DNA from: Pseudomonas anguilliseptica
GTDB taxonomy: Bacteria; Pseudomonadota; Gammaproteobacteria; Pseudomonadales; Pseudomonadaceae
Assembly (NCBI RefSeq): GCF_021375795.1
Contig: NZ_JAEIOI010000001.1
Location: 558,001-622,000, forward strand
DNA length: 64,000 nucleotides
Direction of reading: 5' to 3'
Positions 1 through 8,832 of this stretch are shown here, piece after piece. The notes below the pieces were generated by a model. The model did not search any database and had not been told where the DNA came from. It saw only the letters and a list, made by a program, of their open reading frames with translations. Every line of letters starts with the position of its first letter. Positions within the stretch are counted from its first letter, which is position 1. The translations under genes were made by a program, and so were the position numbers.

Positions 1-279
1 GTCGGAGTCGTTGTCGCTGAGTAGCTGAATAACCGGGATGTCTTTGGCCTGGCGGCGGATGGCGCCAATCGCCTCGCTGGGCGGCAGTTGTTCGCTGCTG
101 GGGGCACAGATCAACAGATCCCAGCTTTGTTGCAGGGCCTCATTGAGGTCGTCGCTGGAGGTCAGGCGATGCACACGAGTCGCTCGGCCAGCGTTGCGGA
201 ACAGGCTGACCAGTCGTTCGGCCTCGTTCTGCGAATCTTCGAGAATCAGTAGCCGTATGGTTTTTTTTTCAATGGCCAT
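1..279 (-). CDS. fimX: FimX-like GGDEF/EAL protein, N-terminal part only
   Basis: The first 93 residues of a protein that runs off the left edge. It opens MAIEKKTIRLLILEDSQNEA, a receiver (REC) fold with the acidic pair E14-D15. The stretch WDLLICAP (53-60) puts alanine where the phospho-acceptor aspartate should sit, so the receiver looks unable to be phosphorylated. This degenerate REC and the downstream PilZ-like, psd and rhdA order match P. aeruginosa FimX, a c-di-GMP-binding protein (REC-PAS-GGDEF-EAL) that controls type IV pilus assembly at the cell pole. The PAS, GGDEF and EAL parts lie outside the window, so the identity rests on the N terminus and gene order. Confidence 0.8.
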   Translation of the reverse strand, partial: MAIEKKTIRLLILEDSQNEAERLVSLFRNAGRATRVHRLTSSDDLNEALQQSWDLLICAPSSEQLPPSEAIGAIRRQAKDIPVIQLLSDNDSD

Positions 280-343
280 GGTGTGGTATCAAATCTGCGC
301 CGAACGGGCGCGAAAAGGCGACAAAAGGGAGTGCGTCGGCAAT

Positions 344-2149
344 CTACAGCGACTTCCAGAGTGAGTCAAAGTCTTCCTCCCCGCCTGGTGTGCGGCTTTT
401 CGGCGCTGTGACGGGCTTCCCGTGATCGCTGCTGGTCTGCTCGACACTGCGGTATTCGAACTGGTTGAAACTGCCGGTGCTGGCCTGGCGTCGGCTGAGT
501 ACGGCGCGGTGTTCGCTGCCGTTGAGGTTGATGCTGACCTTATTGCCTTCCTGGAATGGCAAACGTGCCGTGATCAGGCTGGCTGGACGCGAGATGGCGC
601 TGATTTCCGGCAGCAGCAGGGCGCGCAGGTACTGGCTGTTCTGCTCGGCCTTGCGCACCAGTTGCAGGCCGCAGGCCTGGGCGTGCGGGGCAATCAGCTC
701 AATGCCCATCTGCGTTCCGCCGCCGCGTACCTGGCGAATCCAGCGCACCACGGCAATGCTCCAGCCCTGCTTGGGTAAGCCTTGTACGCCGAGCAGTTCG
801 CCGGCCTGCAACTGACTGGGGACTTCCTTCGGCCAGGACAGGCAATAGCCGCCTGGGCTGATATTGACGATGGCCACTTCATAGGTCGGATAGCTTTCGG
901 TGCTGCTCGGTTCGGCGGCAGCTGCGCCTTTGGCGGGCGCGTTGTACTGGATTTCCTCGAAAGGCAGGCCGTTCTCCCAGAGGTTGGTCTTCTGCGCATC
1001 GAAGGCATTCGACCAGACGTCCGGTGCGCCGGTGTCGGGCTTGAATACGGCGGCATTGGTGGTCTCGGGCAGTTGCAGCACTTCGTTGAACGGACGCTTG
1101 CCTGCCAGGTGGTAGTGCAGCGAACTCATGCCGATGCACAGGGTCAGGGCGCCCTGGCCCTGGCTGCGCTGGAAGGTGCGCTCGGCAATATCGCCCCAGG
1201 CGGCCGCCAGGTGCTGCAGCATGTCCTGGCTGAAACCTTCCGGGACCAGCAGGCGCGACTGGGCCAGGTTCTCGGCAGGCAGCAGCAGGTGCTCCTTGAT
1301 CGCATCGACCAGCGCGCTGGGGTCGATGCCAACGGCATTGTGCAGTTCATTCTGCTGGAACAAGGAGATGTAACGCGGTGGGCCATCCAGTTGTGGGGCT
1401 ACGGCAAACAGGCTGGAGGCCTGGTCGCCAGCTTGCAGAGTAGCCAGAGCGCTCCATGGCTCAAGCACTTCGGCGAGGCGTGCGATGGCGCTTTGGCGCA
1501 TCTGGTTGCAGCGGGCGCAGCCGAGCAACAGGGCCACCAGGTAGCTTTGTTCAGTGCTCAAACCCTGGGTGTGACGGGCCTGAGTGTCACGTACTAGGGT
1601 CTTGTGCAAGTCGCGGGTGCGGGCAATTTGGTACAACTGGTGCAGCTCCAGCCACAGCCCTTCCGGCACCGGGCAGTACAGCTGGCTGGCGCGGATCAGC
1701 GGGCCGCAGAGGCTGTGGGTCGAGCGTTGCAGGGCTACTGCCAGCAGTTGGTTGCGTGCCGGGTTAGCTTGTGCGGCGATGCGCGCGACGATCAGTTTGT
1801 AGCCGATGGCCAGGTGATTTTGCAGGGCCTGGCACAGGTTGGCGACCTTGCGCGGGCGTTCATCCAGGACAATCGCCTGGTTGAGGAAGTGTTTCTCGAG
1901 TTGCTTACAGACGAAATAGATTTCCGGACGGAGAATCTCCAGCAGTTGCAGGCGATTTTCCGACGGGGTCAGCAGTTGGTTGAGTTCGACCAGGGCCTGG
2001 TAGAGCTGGCGTGCCGTTTCACCAATATTGGCCTTGGGCAGGCCGTCCACCCATTTCTTCAGGTCGCGGGGGCTGGCTTCGCAGAATGACAGGCTTTGCT
2101 TGTCTGGCGTGGTGACGCGCAGCAGCAAGTGAGAATTCTGTTTATCCAT
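344..2149 (-). CDS. PilZ-like domain protein of unknown function, next to fimX
   Basis: A 601-residue soluble protein, the counterpart by position of the conserved hypothetical gene beside fimX in P. aeruginosa. Most of the chain (about 1-400) is helical and I recognise no family in it. A C-terminal beta-rich segment (about 420-505) carries NISPGG at 429-434, which fits the (D/N)xSxxG half of a PilZ c-di-GMP site, and ends in a MGIEL strand. The RxxxR half of the site is not visible before it, so nucleotide binding is doubtful. It lies 64 bases upstream of fimX on the same strand and is probably co-transcribed, which suggests a role in pilus or c-di-GMP signalling (inference). Confidence 0.7.
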   Translation of the reverse strand: MDKQNSHLLLRVTTPDKQSLSFCEASPRDLKKWVDGLPKANIGETARQLYQALVELNQLLTPSENRLQLLEILRPEIYFVCKQLEKHFLNQAIVLDERPRKVANLCQALQNHLAIGYKLIVARIAAQANPARNQLLAVALQRSTHSLCGPLIRASQLYCPVPEGLWLELHQLYQIARTRDLHKTLVRDTQARHTQGLSTEQSYLVALLLGCARCNQMRQSAIARLAEVLEPWSALATLQAGDQASSLFAVAPQLDGPPRYISLFQQNELHNAVGIDPSALVDAIKEHLLLPAENLAQSRLLVPEGFSQDMLQHLAAAWGDIAERTFQRSQGQGALTLCIGMSSLHYHLAGKRPFNEVLQLPETTNAAVFKPDTGAPDVWSNAFDAQKTNLWENGLPFEEIQYNAPAKGAAAAEPSSTESYPTYEVAIVNISPGGYCLSWPKEVPSQLQAGELLGVQGLPKQGWSIAVVRWIRQVRGGGTQMGIELIAPHAQACGLQLVRKAEQNSQYLRALLLPEISAISRPASLITARLPFQEGNKVSINLNGSEHRAVLSRRQASTGSFNQFEYRSVEQTSSDHGKPVTAPKSRTPGGEEDFDSLWKSL

Positions 2150-2346
2150 CTAAATCAGAGGCTCCAGCACACAGGCAAGGCGGGTGAATCTAAGAATTAT
2201 GTTTCGACTCTAGCAGTATCTCGCATGCCCCGCAGCCAAGACCTTGGCGCGATTGCCGCTATGGTGTGGCAAACCAATCAGCAGAAGGCATGCATATGTG
2301 ACTGCATATGACGTGTGCAGGTTCACTGATGCGCGGGGCGATGACA

Positions 2347-2368
2347 CACGCCGCCGCAGCGGCGCGTG
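2347..2368. terminator. GC-rich hairpin after psd
   Basis: CACGCCGC and GCGGCGCGTG pair around a short loop, a few bases past the psd stop. There is no T tract on the outgoing strand, so it may be a 3' stem or a Rho-related end and not a classical terminator. Confidence 0.3.
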
Positions 2369-2381
2369 CCACGGGGATTAC

Positions 2382-3242
2382 TCAAGCACGTGGCGTGCCG
2401 AGACCCTGACCCATGCGTACCGGGCTGTTGGCCGCCAGTTCAGCAGCCCACTGCACCTGTTCGGGGCCAAACAGCACGATGGCGGTGGAACCCAGTTTGA
2501 AGCGCCCCAGTTCTGCGCCTTTTTCCAGATGGATCGGCGCGCGGGCGGCTTCGTCATACTTGACGGTTTTCAGGGTGCGCTTGGGCGGTGTGACCAGCCC
2601 GGCCCATACGGTTTCGATCGAGGCAACGATCATCGCGCCGACCAGTACCACAGCCATCGGCCCGCGCTCGGTGTCGAACAGGCAGACCACGCGCTCGTTG
2701 CGGGCAAACAGCTCAGGCACATTCTCGGCCGTGGTCTGGTTGACCGAGAACAGCCGGCCCGGCACATACACCATTTCTTTCAGGGTGCCGGCAAGCGGCA
2801 TGTGCACGCGGTGGTAGTCCTTCGGCGACAAGTAGATGGTAGCGAAGTCGCCGCCCATGAAGGCCGCCGCGCGTTCGCTGTCACCGCCCAGCAGTTCGAT
2901 CACGCTGAAACTGTGGCCTTTGGCCTGAAATACCCGGCCTTGTTCGATCTTGCCGAGCTGGCTGACCGCGCCGTCGGCCGGGCAGAGCACTGCGCCTGGC
3001 GTGCTGTCGAGTGGGCGCGCGCCATCTTTCAGGGCGCGGGTGAAGAAATCATTGAAGTGGGCGAAAGCGCTGAGGTCTTCGACCTGGGCTTCGCTCATGT
3101 CGACCTGGTATTGCTTGGCGAACCAGCCAATCAGGCGATTTTTGAACCAGTCCGCGCGGCACTCGGCCGCGCAGCCGATCAGGCGCGACAGCAGGTGGTG
3201 GGGCAACAGGTACTGGCTGAGGATAAACAGGCGATCTTTCAT
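2382..3242 (-). CDS. psd: Phosphatidylserine decarboxylase proenzyme
   Basis: Converts phosphatidylserine to phosphatidylethanolamine at the inner membrane. The 286-residue chain has the usual bacterial length. The self-cleavage motif LGST is at 250-253, so Ser252 would become the pyruvoyl group of the small alpha subunit. Asp90 (PADGAVSQ) and His147 (HRVHMPL) supply the remaining members of the protease-like triad known for this family. The start MKDRLFIL follows a GGAAAC purine stretch. It lies 27 bases after rhdA on the same strand and is probably co-transcribed with it. Confidence 0.97.
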   Translation of the reverse strand: MKDRLFILSQYLLPHHLLSRLIGCAAECRADWFKNRLIGWFAKQYQVDMSEAQVEDLSAFAHFNDFFTRALKDGARPLDSTPGAVLCPADGAVSQLGKIEQGRVFQAKGHSFSVIELLGGDSERAAAFMGGDFATIYLSPKDYHRVHMPLAGTLKEMVYVPGRLFSVNQTTAENVPELFARNERVVCLFDTERGPMAVVLVGAMIVASIETVWAGLVTPPKRTLKTVKYDEAARAPIHLEKGAELGRFKLGSTAIVLFGPEQVQWAAELAANSPVRMGQGLGTPRA

Positions 3243-3269
3243 GGAGTTTCCTTAAGTGGGGGCGGGCGT

Positions 3270-4085
3270 TCAGCGTTCGACGGGGGTGTCGGGGTGGTTG
3301 CCCCATTCGCCCCAGGAGCCGGCATAGGCTTTTACGCGTGGATAGCCCAGGACCTTGGCGGCCAGGTAGGTGAATCCTGAGCGGTGATGGGTCTGGCAGT
3401 GGGTGATGATTTCCTTGTCGGCGGTGATGCCGAGGCTATTGAGCTGGTCCTGCAGGTCCTGACGAATGCGCAGGGCGCGCGCCGGGTCCATGCCGGCAGT
3501 CCATTCGAAGTTGACCGCGCCGGGGATATGCCCGGCTTTCTGGGTCAGAACTTTCGCGCCGCTGTATTCACCGGGTGAGCGGGCATCCCAGATCGCCAGG
3601 TCGGTCGCGCCGAGGCGGCTTTGCAGATATTCGCGGCTGGCGGTGGGGGCATCTTGCAGGTTAAGCGAGAGGCTTGCAGTGCCAGCGTCCGGTGTTGCGG
3701 TGCTGAGTTCGTACTCTTCGGCCAGCCAGGCGTGCAGGCCGCCATCCAGGTAGTGGTAGTGCGCGTGGCCAATGACATCCAGCAGCCAGATAAAGCGTCC
3801 AGCCCAGCCTCCACCTTCATCGTCGTAGACCACATAGACCGCGTCCGGGTTGTGCCCCAGCTCGCTGAACAATTGCTCCAGCTGCTCGCGTTCAGGTTGC
3901 AGGCCGGGCGCTGGTGGCTGGCCCAACTGGGTGCGCTTGGGGTCAACAAAGCGTGCGCCGGGGATATGCCCGGCGGTATAGCGCGCTGTGCTGGTGAGGT
4001 CGACCAGAATCAGCTCGGGGGCGTTCAGGCGGCTGGCCAGTTGGGCCGGCTCAATCAATAAGGGCAACTCAGCGAAGGCGGTCAT
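3270..4085 (-). CDS. rhdA: Thiosulfate sulfurtransferase (rhodanese)
   Basis: Transfers the sulfane sulfur of thiosulfate to cyanide or other thiophilic acceptors through a persulfide cysteine. There are two rhodanese domains (about 8-125 and 150-270); the second has the active loop CQTHHR with catalytic Cys230, the RhdA signature of Azotobacter and Pseudomonas. The 271-residue length matches RhdA. The frame is open further upstream, but I chose MTAFAELPLL because it has an AGAGG ribosome site about 8 bases before it and family-like N-terminal sequence. In cyanide-producing relatives this enzyme is linked to cyanide tolerance. Confidence 0.95.
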   Translation of the reverse strand: MTAFAELPLLIEPAQLASRLNAPELILVDLTSTARYTAGHIPGARFVDPKRTQLGQPPAPGLQPEREQLEQLFSELGHNPDAVYVVYDDEGGGWAGRFIWLLDVIGHAHYHYLDGGLHAWLAEEYELSTATPDAGTASLSLNLQDAPTASREYLQSRLGATDLAIWDARSPGEYSGAKVLTQKAGHIPGAVNFEWTAGMDPARALRIRQDLQDQLNSLGITADKEIITHCQTHHRSGFTYLAAKVLGYPRVKAYAGSWGEWGNHPDTPVER

Positions 4086-4131
4086 GCCGGGCCTCTTTTC
4101 GTTCTCAAAGGGGGCGAATTGTAGCGGAAGC

Positions 4132-5646
4132 CTAACGCCCACGGCTGGCAAAGGTGCTCAGTGCCCGCTCAATGCATTGCACGGTTTTGCCGAAGCCCTG
4201 CACGCTGGCGTCGCTGAAGGCACTACCCGCCTGGTCGGCGAAGATCAGCATGACCACCCGGTTGTTGTTGGCCAGCGAGCGGATCAGCAGATGTTCGGTG
4301 GGGAACAGGCTTTTCAGGGTGCCAGGCAGCGTGGCCGAAAATTGGGCAATGTTGCTCGGGCTGAGGCGCAGTTGCGCCGGTGTGCTGAGCAGGCGGCGCA
4401 GCAACTGGCTTTGCTGCGGATCAAGGCTGAGGCTGCTGGCTGACTTGTCCAGGCCGCTGTGCTGCTGGGTCATCAGGCGAGTGTGATTACGGTCTGCCAG
4501 AAGAATCAGCACGCGTTGCATGCCACAGGCTTGTAACGCGTGATTGGCGCAGGCGGTCAGTTGCAGTACGTTGCTGAAGGCACTGGGCTGCGCGAGAAGC
4601 TGAGCACAGTGTTGACGCCACGCGCTGACGACCACGGGTTTCGGCGGCTCGACGACGGCCTGCAAGTGGCGCGCCTGCCACGGCCAGAGCAAGGCTTCGG
4701 CAGGGTGCCAGAGGTCACTGCTGTACACCAGGCGTGCACTGCTGACGGCGTGCTGGTGCACCTGTTGCTGCAGGGTATCCAGCGGCAATTGCAGGAACAG
4801 GCCGGTCAGACGTTGCCAGCGCAGGCTATGCGGGCTGTTCCAGGCATAGTGCGCGGAAATCGCCAGGCAGTTGGCCAGCAGGATGCTGTTGGCGGGTTGG
4901 GTCAACCAGCGGCGCAGATTGCTGTCCGCATCCAGGCATTGCTGCTGTTGCAGCGGGTGCTCATTGTTGTGGGCGATGTGCAGTGCCTTGACCAGCAGGC
5001 GGCGGTCATTCACCAGCAGGCGGTAGCCGAGGGTGATCCACTCCGGCAGTCGCCAGTGTTCGCTGAGGGCCAGGCACAGCTTGAGCAGGGGCACGCCGAG
5101 CAGATCCTGCTCCACCGTGCTCGTTGCTTCACCCTTGACCAGCACCCGTTGTTCCCAGGCATCAAACAGTTCGGGGTGGGCGGCCAGCAAGGTCCAAACA
5201 GGGGCGAGAAACAGCAGGCTGCCCCAATGCACCTCCTGCCACAGGCGGGCCAGGCGGCCGGCGAACAGGCCATTGGCCTGCTGGCTGGCGTGTTGGCTGA
5301 TCAGCTGAATCTGGCGTAGCGCCTTCGGCAGATCCTGTTCAGGCAGGGCAGGCAGGCGGTTGAGCAGTGCTTCGGTGCGGCTCAGGCCGAGGCGGCTAAT
5401 GGCGGCTTCGAGGCTGTCAGTCTGTTCATTGAGCCCGCTGCTCTTGCTGTTGGCTTCGCGCAGCACGCTGAGGGCCAGTGCTGGGCAGCTTTGCATCAGA
5501 TCAGCCAGTTCACGCCGTGAGCGGCTGCTGTCAGCCAGGGCGCGGCGCAAGGTTTGCAGGCTGTCGCTGGAGGCAGGCAATAGCTGGTTGTCCAGCTTCT
5601 TGAGCCAGTCGTTGAGCGTACGCGGAGAGTGGACTGGCTTATGCAT
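4132..5646 (-). CDS. HDOD domain protein
   Basis: A 504-residue cytoplasmic protein. Residues about 15-210 look like an HDOD domain, a metal-free relative of HD phosphohydrolases used in signalling (LQTLRRAL, SCPALALSVLREAN, AISRLGLSRTEALL). The last ~130 residues (VLILLADRNHTRL to VMLIFAD) have a GAF-like strand pattern. It matches the conserved gene between rhdA and motA in P. aeruginosa. HDOD proteins usually act in motility, c-di-GMP or stress signalling, but no specific role can be read here. Its start is 38 bases from the divergent motA promoter, so the two may share control. Confidence 0.75.
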   Translation of the reverse strand: MHKPVHSPRTLNDWLKKLDNQLLPASSDSLQTLRRALADSSRSRRELADLMQSCPALALSVLREANSKSSGLNEQTDSLEAAISRLGLSRTEALLNRLPALPEQDLPKALRQIQLISQHASQQANGLFAGRLARLWQEVHWGSLLFLAPVWTLLAAHPELFDAWEQRVLVKGEATSTVEQDLLGVPLLKLCLALSEHWRLPEWITLGYRLLVNDRRLLVKALHIAHNNEHPLQQQQCLDADSNLRRWLTQPANSILLANCLAISAHYAWNSPHSLRWQRLTGLFLQLPLDTLQQQVHQHAVSSARLVYSSDLWHPAEALLWPWQARHLQAVVEPPKPVVVSAWRQHCAQLLAQPSAFSNVLQLTACANHALQACGMQRVLILLADRNHTRLMTQQHSGLDKSASSLSLDPQQSQLLRRLLSTPAQLRLSPSNIAQFSATLPGTLKSLFPTEHLLIRSLANNNRVVMLIFADQAGSAFSDASVQGFGKTVQCIERALSTFASRGR

Positions 5647-5683
5647 GCGGGTTGAGACAAGCTGGCTTTTGACCTTAACTGGC

Positions 5684-5710
5684 TATAGTCTCGCGCAAAA
5701 CTTCCGATAA
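5684..5710 (+). promoter_or_regulatory. Sigma28 (FliA)-type promoter of motAB
   Basis: TATA at 5684-5687, exactly 15 bases, then TCCGATAA at 5703-5710. The flagellar sigma28 consensus is TAAA-N15-GCCGATAA, so each half differs at one base. Transcription would start near 5720, about 46 bases before motA. A late-class flagellar promoter is what stator genes are expected to have. Confidence 0.6.
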
Positions 5711-5765
5711 ATAGAAGGGTTGTTTTGCACAGCCTCTTTCTACCCTCTCTGGCAAGTCTCTTCCT

Positions 5766-6617
5766 ATGGCAAAGATCATTGGCATTATCGTTGTATTCGC
5801 CAGCGTTTTAGGGGGGTTTATCCTCTCTGGCGGCAAGTTCATGGCGTTGGTCCACCCCTTCGAAGTGATGATTATTGGCGGTGCAGCATTGGGGGCATTT
5901 CTGCAAGCCAACCCGGGCAGCATGTTCATGCAGGTGTTCAAGAAGTCGCTGACCATGTTCAGCTCGCGCTTCACCCACCACTACTACCTGGACGTGCTCA
6001 AGCTGCTCTACGAGATCCTCAACAAGAGTCGTCGTGAAGGCATGATGGCCATCGAGGCGGATGTTGAAGACCCCGCCGCCAGCCCGATCTTCAGCAAGTA
6101 CCCCGGCATTCTCAAGGATCAACGGATGACCTCGTTCATCTGCGATTACTTGCGCATCATGTCCTCTGGCAACATGGCGCCACATGAGCTTGAGGGTCTG
6201 TTCGATATGGAAATCGCCAGCCTCAAGGAAGAACTCGAGCACCCCGCGCACGCTGTGGCCAAGGTTGCTGACGGCATGCCGGCGATGGGGATCGTGGCCG
6301 CGGTACTGGGGATCGTGATCACCATGTCGATTCTCGCCGAGGCGGACAACGCGGAAATCGGTGAGAAAGTGGGTACGGCCCTGGTCGGTACCTTCCTCGG
6401 CATCCTGGCGTCTTACGGCTTCTTTGGTCCGTTGTCTGGCGCGCTGGAGCACGATGCCAAGGAAGAGCTCAACGTCTACGAGGCGATCAAGGCTGGTCTG
6501 GTGGCCTCAGCATCGGGCATGCCGCCGTCGCTGGCCGTGGAGTTTTCCCGCAAGGTGCTCTACCCGGCGCATCGGCCAAGCTTTGCCGAGCTTGAACAAG
6601 CCATGCGTGGGGGCTAA
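5766..6617 (+). CDS. motA: Flagellar motor stator protein MotA
   Basis: Proton-channel subunit of the flagellar stator, working as MotA5-MotB2 in the inner membrane. The 283 residues contain four membrane spans (about 5-22, 34-52, 170-190, 200-222), a large cytoplasmic loop with the charged stretch NKSRREG that contacts the rotor protein FliG, and conserved prolines in MPAMGIV and FFGPLS. motB follows 8 bases after the stop. Pseudomonas has two stators, MotAB and MotCD; position next to rsgA and the HDOD gene makes this the MotAB set. Confidence 0.95.
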   Translation: MAKIIGIIVVFASVLGGFILSGGKFMALVHPFEVMIIGGAALGAFLQANPGSMFMQVFKKSLTMFSSRFTHHYYLDVLKLLYEILNKSRREGMMAIEADVEDPAASPIFSKYPGILKDQRMTSFICDYLRIMSSGNMAPHELEGLFDMEIASLKEELEHPAHAVAKVADGMPAMGIVAAVLGIVITMSILAEADNAEIGEKVGTALVGTFLGILASYGFFGPLSGALEHDAKEELNVYEAIKAGLVASASGMPPSLAVEFSRKVLYPAHRPSFAELEQAMRGG

Positions 6618-6625
6618 GACGCAGC

Positions 6626-7633
6626 ATGGAGAATAACCAGCCGATTATCGTCAAACGGGTCAAAAAGGTTGCTGGCGGCCACCACGGTGGCGCCTGGAAA
6701 ATTGCCTTTGCCGACTTTGCCACGGCGATGATGGCGTTCTTTCTGGTGATGTGGCTGATGTCCTCGGCCACACCCGAGCAGAAGAAACTGATTTCCGGCT
6801 ACTTTCAGGACCCGGTGGGCTTTTCTGAAAGCGCCAGCCCTTATGTGATCGACCTGGGCGGCTCGCCCACCCCCGCGCCCGACCGTACCCTCAACCCGGA
6901 GCCCAAGGACGAGCAGACCCCGGCCGAGGATGCCCAGGCTGACATCAGCAAGGAGCAGGCCGAGTCGTTGGCAGAGGAAGTCGAGCGCGAGCGCCTGGAG
7001 CTGTTGTTGCAGGAATTGCAGAACAAGGTCGAGGAAAACCCGCAACTGCAGAACTTCAAGGATCAGATTCTGTTCGAGATCACCCAGGATGGTCTGCGAA
7101 TTCAGATCATGGATGCCGAGAACCGGCCGATGTTCGCCTCCGGCAGCGCGCGCTTGCAGCCGTATTTCGAGGACATCCTGCTGGCCATGACCGACACCAT
7201 TGCTGCCGTGCCGAACAAAATCAGCGTCAGTGGTCATACCGACGCGGCGCCTTTTGTCGGCCGCGGTGGTTATGGCAACTGGGAGCTGTCAGCTGACCGG
7301 GCCAACGCGGCGCGGCGCGTGCTGATCGCCGGCGGCTACGACGAGGAGCAGGTCGCGCGGGTGGTGGGGTATGCGTCATCGGCGCTGTTTGATCGAGACA
7401 ATCCACTCAATCCGGTCAACCGCCGTATCGATATCGTGGTGCTGACCAAGAAGGCCCAGCGCGCCATCGAGGGCGAGCAGGGCGAGTCGGGCACTGATGC
7501 GCCACCCGCCGAAGCCGGCGCGGCACCGGCAGCACCGGCGGCTCCGGGTGACCCGTTGCCGGACGGCCAATTGCGTGAACGGCTGAATATCTTTGAAGAC
7601 GGTGTACTGAAGTTCGATCAGCCCGGGGGATAA
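6626..7633 (+). CDS. motB: Flagellar motor stator protein MotB
   Basis: Anchors the stator to peptidoglycan and carries the proton-binding aspartate. One N-terminal membrane helix (about 27-47) contains Asp30 in FADFATAMMAFF, the equivalent of the essential MotB Asp32. A plug/linker region rich in Pro, Glu and Asp follows, then an OmpA-like peptidoglycan-binding domain (about 150-280) with SGHTDAAPF and NRRID. The tail (about 285-335) is Ala/Pro-rich. It is co-transcribed with motA. Confidence 0.95.
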   Translation: MENNQPIIVKRVKKVAGGHHGGAWKIAFADFATAMMAFFLVMWLMSSATPEQKKLISGYFQDPVGFSESASPYVIDLGGSPTPAPDRTLNPEPKDEQTPAEDAQADISKEQAESLAEEVERERLELLLQELQNKVEENPQLQNFKDQILFEITQDGLRIQIMDAENRPMFASGSARLQPYFEDILLAMTDTIAAVPNKISVSGHTDAAPFVGRGGYGNWELSADRANAARRVLIAGGYDEEQVARVVGYASSALFDRDNPLNPVNRRIDIVVLTKKAQRAIEGEQGESGTDAPPAEAGAAPAAPAAPGDPLPDGQLRERLNIFEDGVLKFDQPGG

Positions 7634-7649
7634 AGGGCGAGCACCCGAA

Positions 7650-7675
7650 CAAGGCCGCGCAATGTCGCGGCCTTG
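7650..7675. terminator. Hairpin between convergent motB and rsgA
   Basis: A perfect 10-bp stem, CAAGGCCGCG with CGCGGCCTTG, and a 6-base loop between the two convergent stops. It may end both transcripts, although the T tract is poor on either side. Confidence 0.5.
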
Positions 7676-7681
7676 TGCATT

Positions 7682-8713
7682 TCAGTACTCGGCTTCCGGC
7701 AGGCTGGCCAGGATATGTCGATAGCTGGCCATGCGCTGCGGGTGCAGGCGGCCATCTTCCAATGCCTTGAGCAAGGCGCAGCCCGGTTCGCGGTCGTGCT
7801 TGCAGTCGCGGAAGCGGCATTGGCCGATCAGCTCGTGAAACTCGATAAAACCGGCTTCTACATCGTCACGGCTGACGTGCACCAGGCCGAATTCGCGAAT
7901 CCCCGGGGAGTCGATCAGCTCGCCGCCGCCGGGGAAGTGGAACAGTCGTGCGGTGGTGGTGGTGTGGGTGCCTTTACCGGTCAGCTCGGAAAGTGGTCCG
8001 ACGCGGGTGTCGACTTCCGGCAGCAGGCTGTTGACCAGCGATGATTTACCGACGCCGGACTGGCCGACGAACACGCTGACATGGCCATCGAGTTGCTGTT
8101 GCAACTGCTGCATGCCGTCGCCGCCGTGGGCCGAGACTTCCAGCAGCGGATAGCCGAGTTCGCGGTAAACACCGAGCATGCGGTTGAGGGCGACGGCGTT
8201 CTGCTCATCCAGCAGGTCGGTCTTGTTCAGCAACAGCAACGGACGGATGCCGGCGTGCTCGGCGGCTACCAGGTAGCGGTCGATCAGGTTGGCGTGGGGC
8301 TCGGGTAGTGGGGCGAAGACGATCACGATCAGGTCGACGTTGGCCGCGACTGGCTTGAGCTGGCCACGGGTGTCCGGGCGACAGAGTTCGGTGCTGCGTG
8401 GCAATTGCGCGACGATCACGCCAATGCCCTGGTTGCCGGCGCGCCACACCACCTGGTCACCAGTGACCATGGTCGGCAGGTTGGCGCGCAGGTGGCAACG
8501 GAATACCTGGCCGGCCAGCTCGCCATCCAGAGCTTCTACTTCGACCTGTACGCCGAAGTGCGCGATGACCAGGCCGGTCTGTTCCGGGCCGAGGTCGCCG
8601 CCTTCAAGAATCTGTACGGCCTGCGACTCGCGCTTGGCGGCGCGGGCAGCACGCTCGCCCTGGATTTTTTCGATACGCCAGTTTTGCCGGCGGTTGAGTT
8701 GGCGTTTGGCCAT
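7682..8713 (-). CDS. rsgA: Small-subunit ribosome biogenesis GTPase RsgA
   Basis: A circularly permuted GTPase that helps late 30S subunit maturation and is stimulated by the ribosome. An OB fold (about 35-110) comes first, followed by the GTPase motifs in permuted order: NKTD (163-166), [10 protein letters not shown]-loop (217-225) and DSPG (268-271). The C-terminal zinc site is C299, C304, H306 and C312. Length 343 is normal. The N-terminal ~30 residues are very basic, consistent with rRNA binding. Confidence 0.95.
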   Translation of the reverse strand: MAKRQLNRRQNWRIEKIQGERAARAAKRESQAVQILEGGDLGPEQTGLVIAHFGVQVEVEALDGELAGQVFRCHLRANLPTMVTGDQVVWRAGNQGIGVIVAQLPRSTELCRPDTRGQLKPVAANVDLIVIVFAPLPEPHANLIDRYLVAAEHAGIRPLLLLNKTDLLDEQNAVALNRMLGVYRELGYPLLEVSAHGGDGMQQLQQQLDGHVSVFVGQSGVGKSSLVNSLLPEVDTRVGPLSELTGKGTHTTTTARLFHFPGGGELIDSPGIREFGLVHVSRDDVEAGFIEFHELIGQCRFRDCKHDREPGCALLKALEDGRLHPQRMASYRHILASLPEAEY

Positions 8714-8832
8714 GGGGCTTCCGAGAGTTGAATTGCGCAGTAAACGGTCGCGAGTCTAGCACGGGCTGCCTATTGAGCTGCTGGCGCAGCTAAACTGCGG
8801 CGCATCATCGGTCGGACAGTTGAGGAGTCTGC

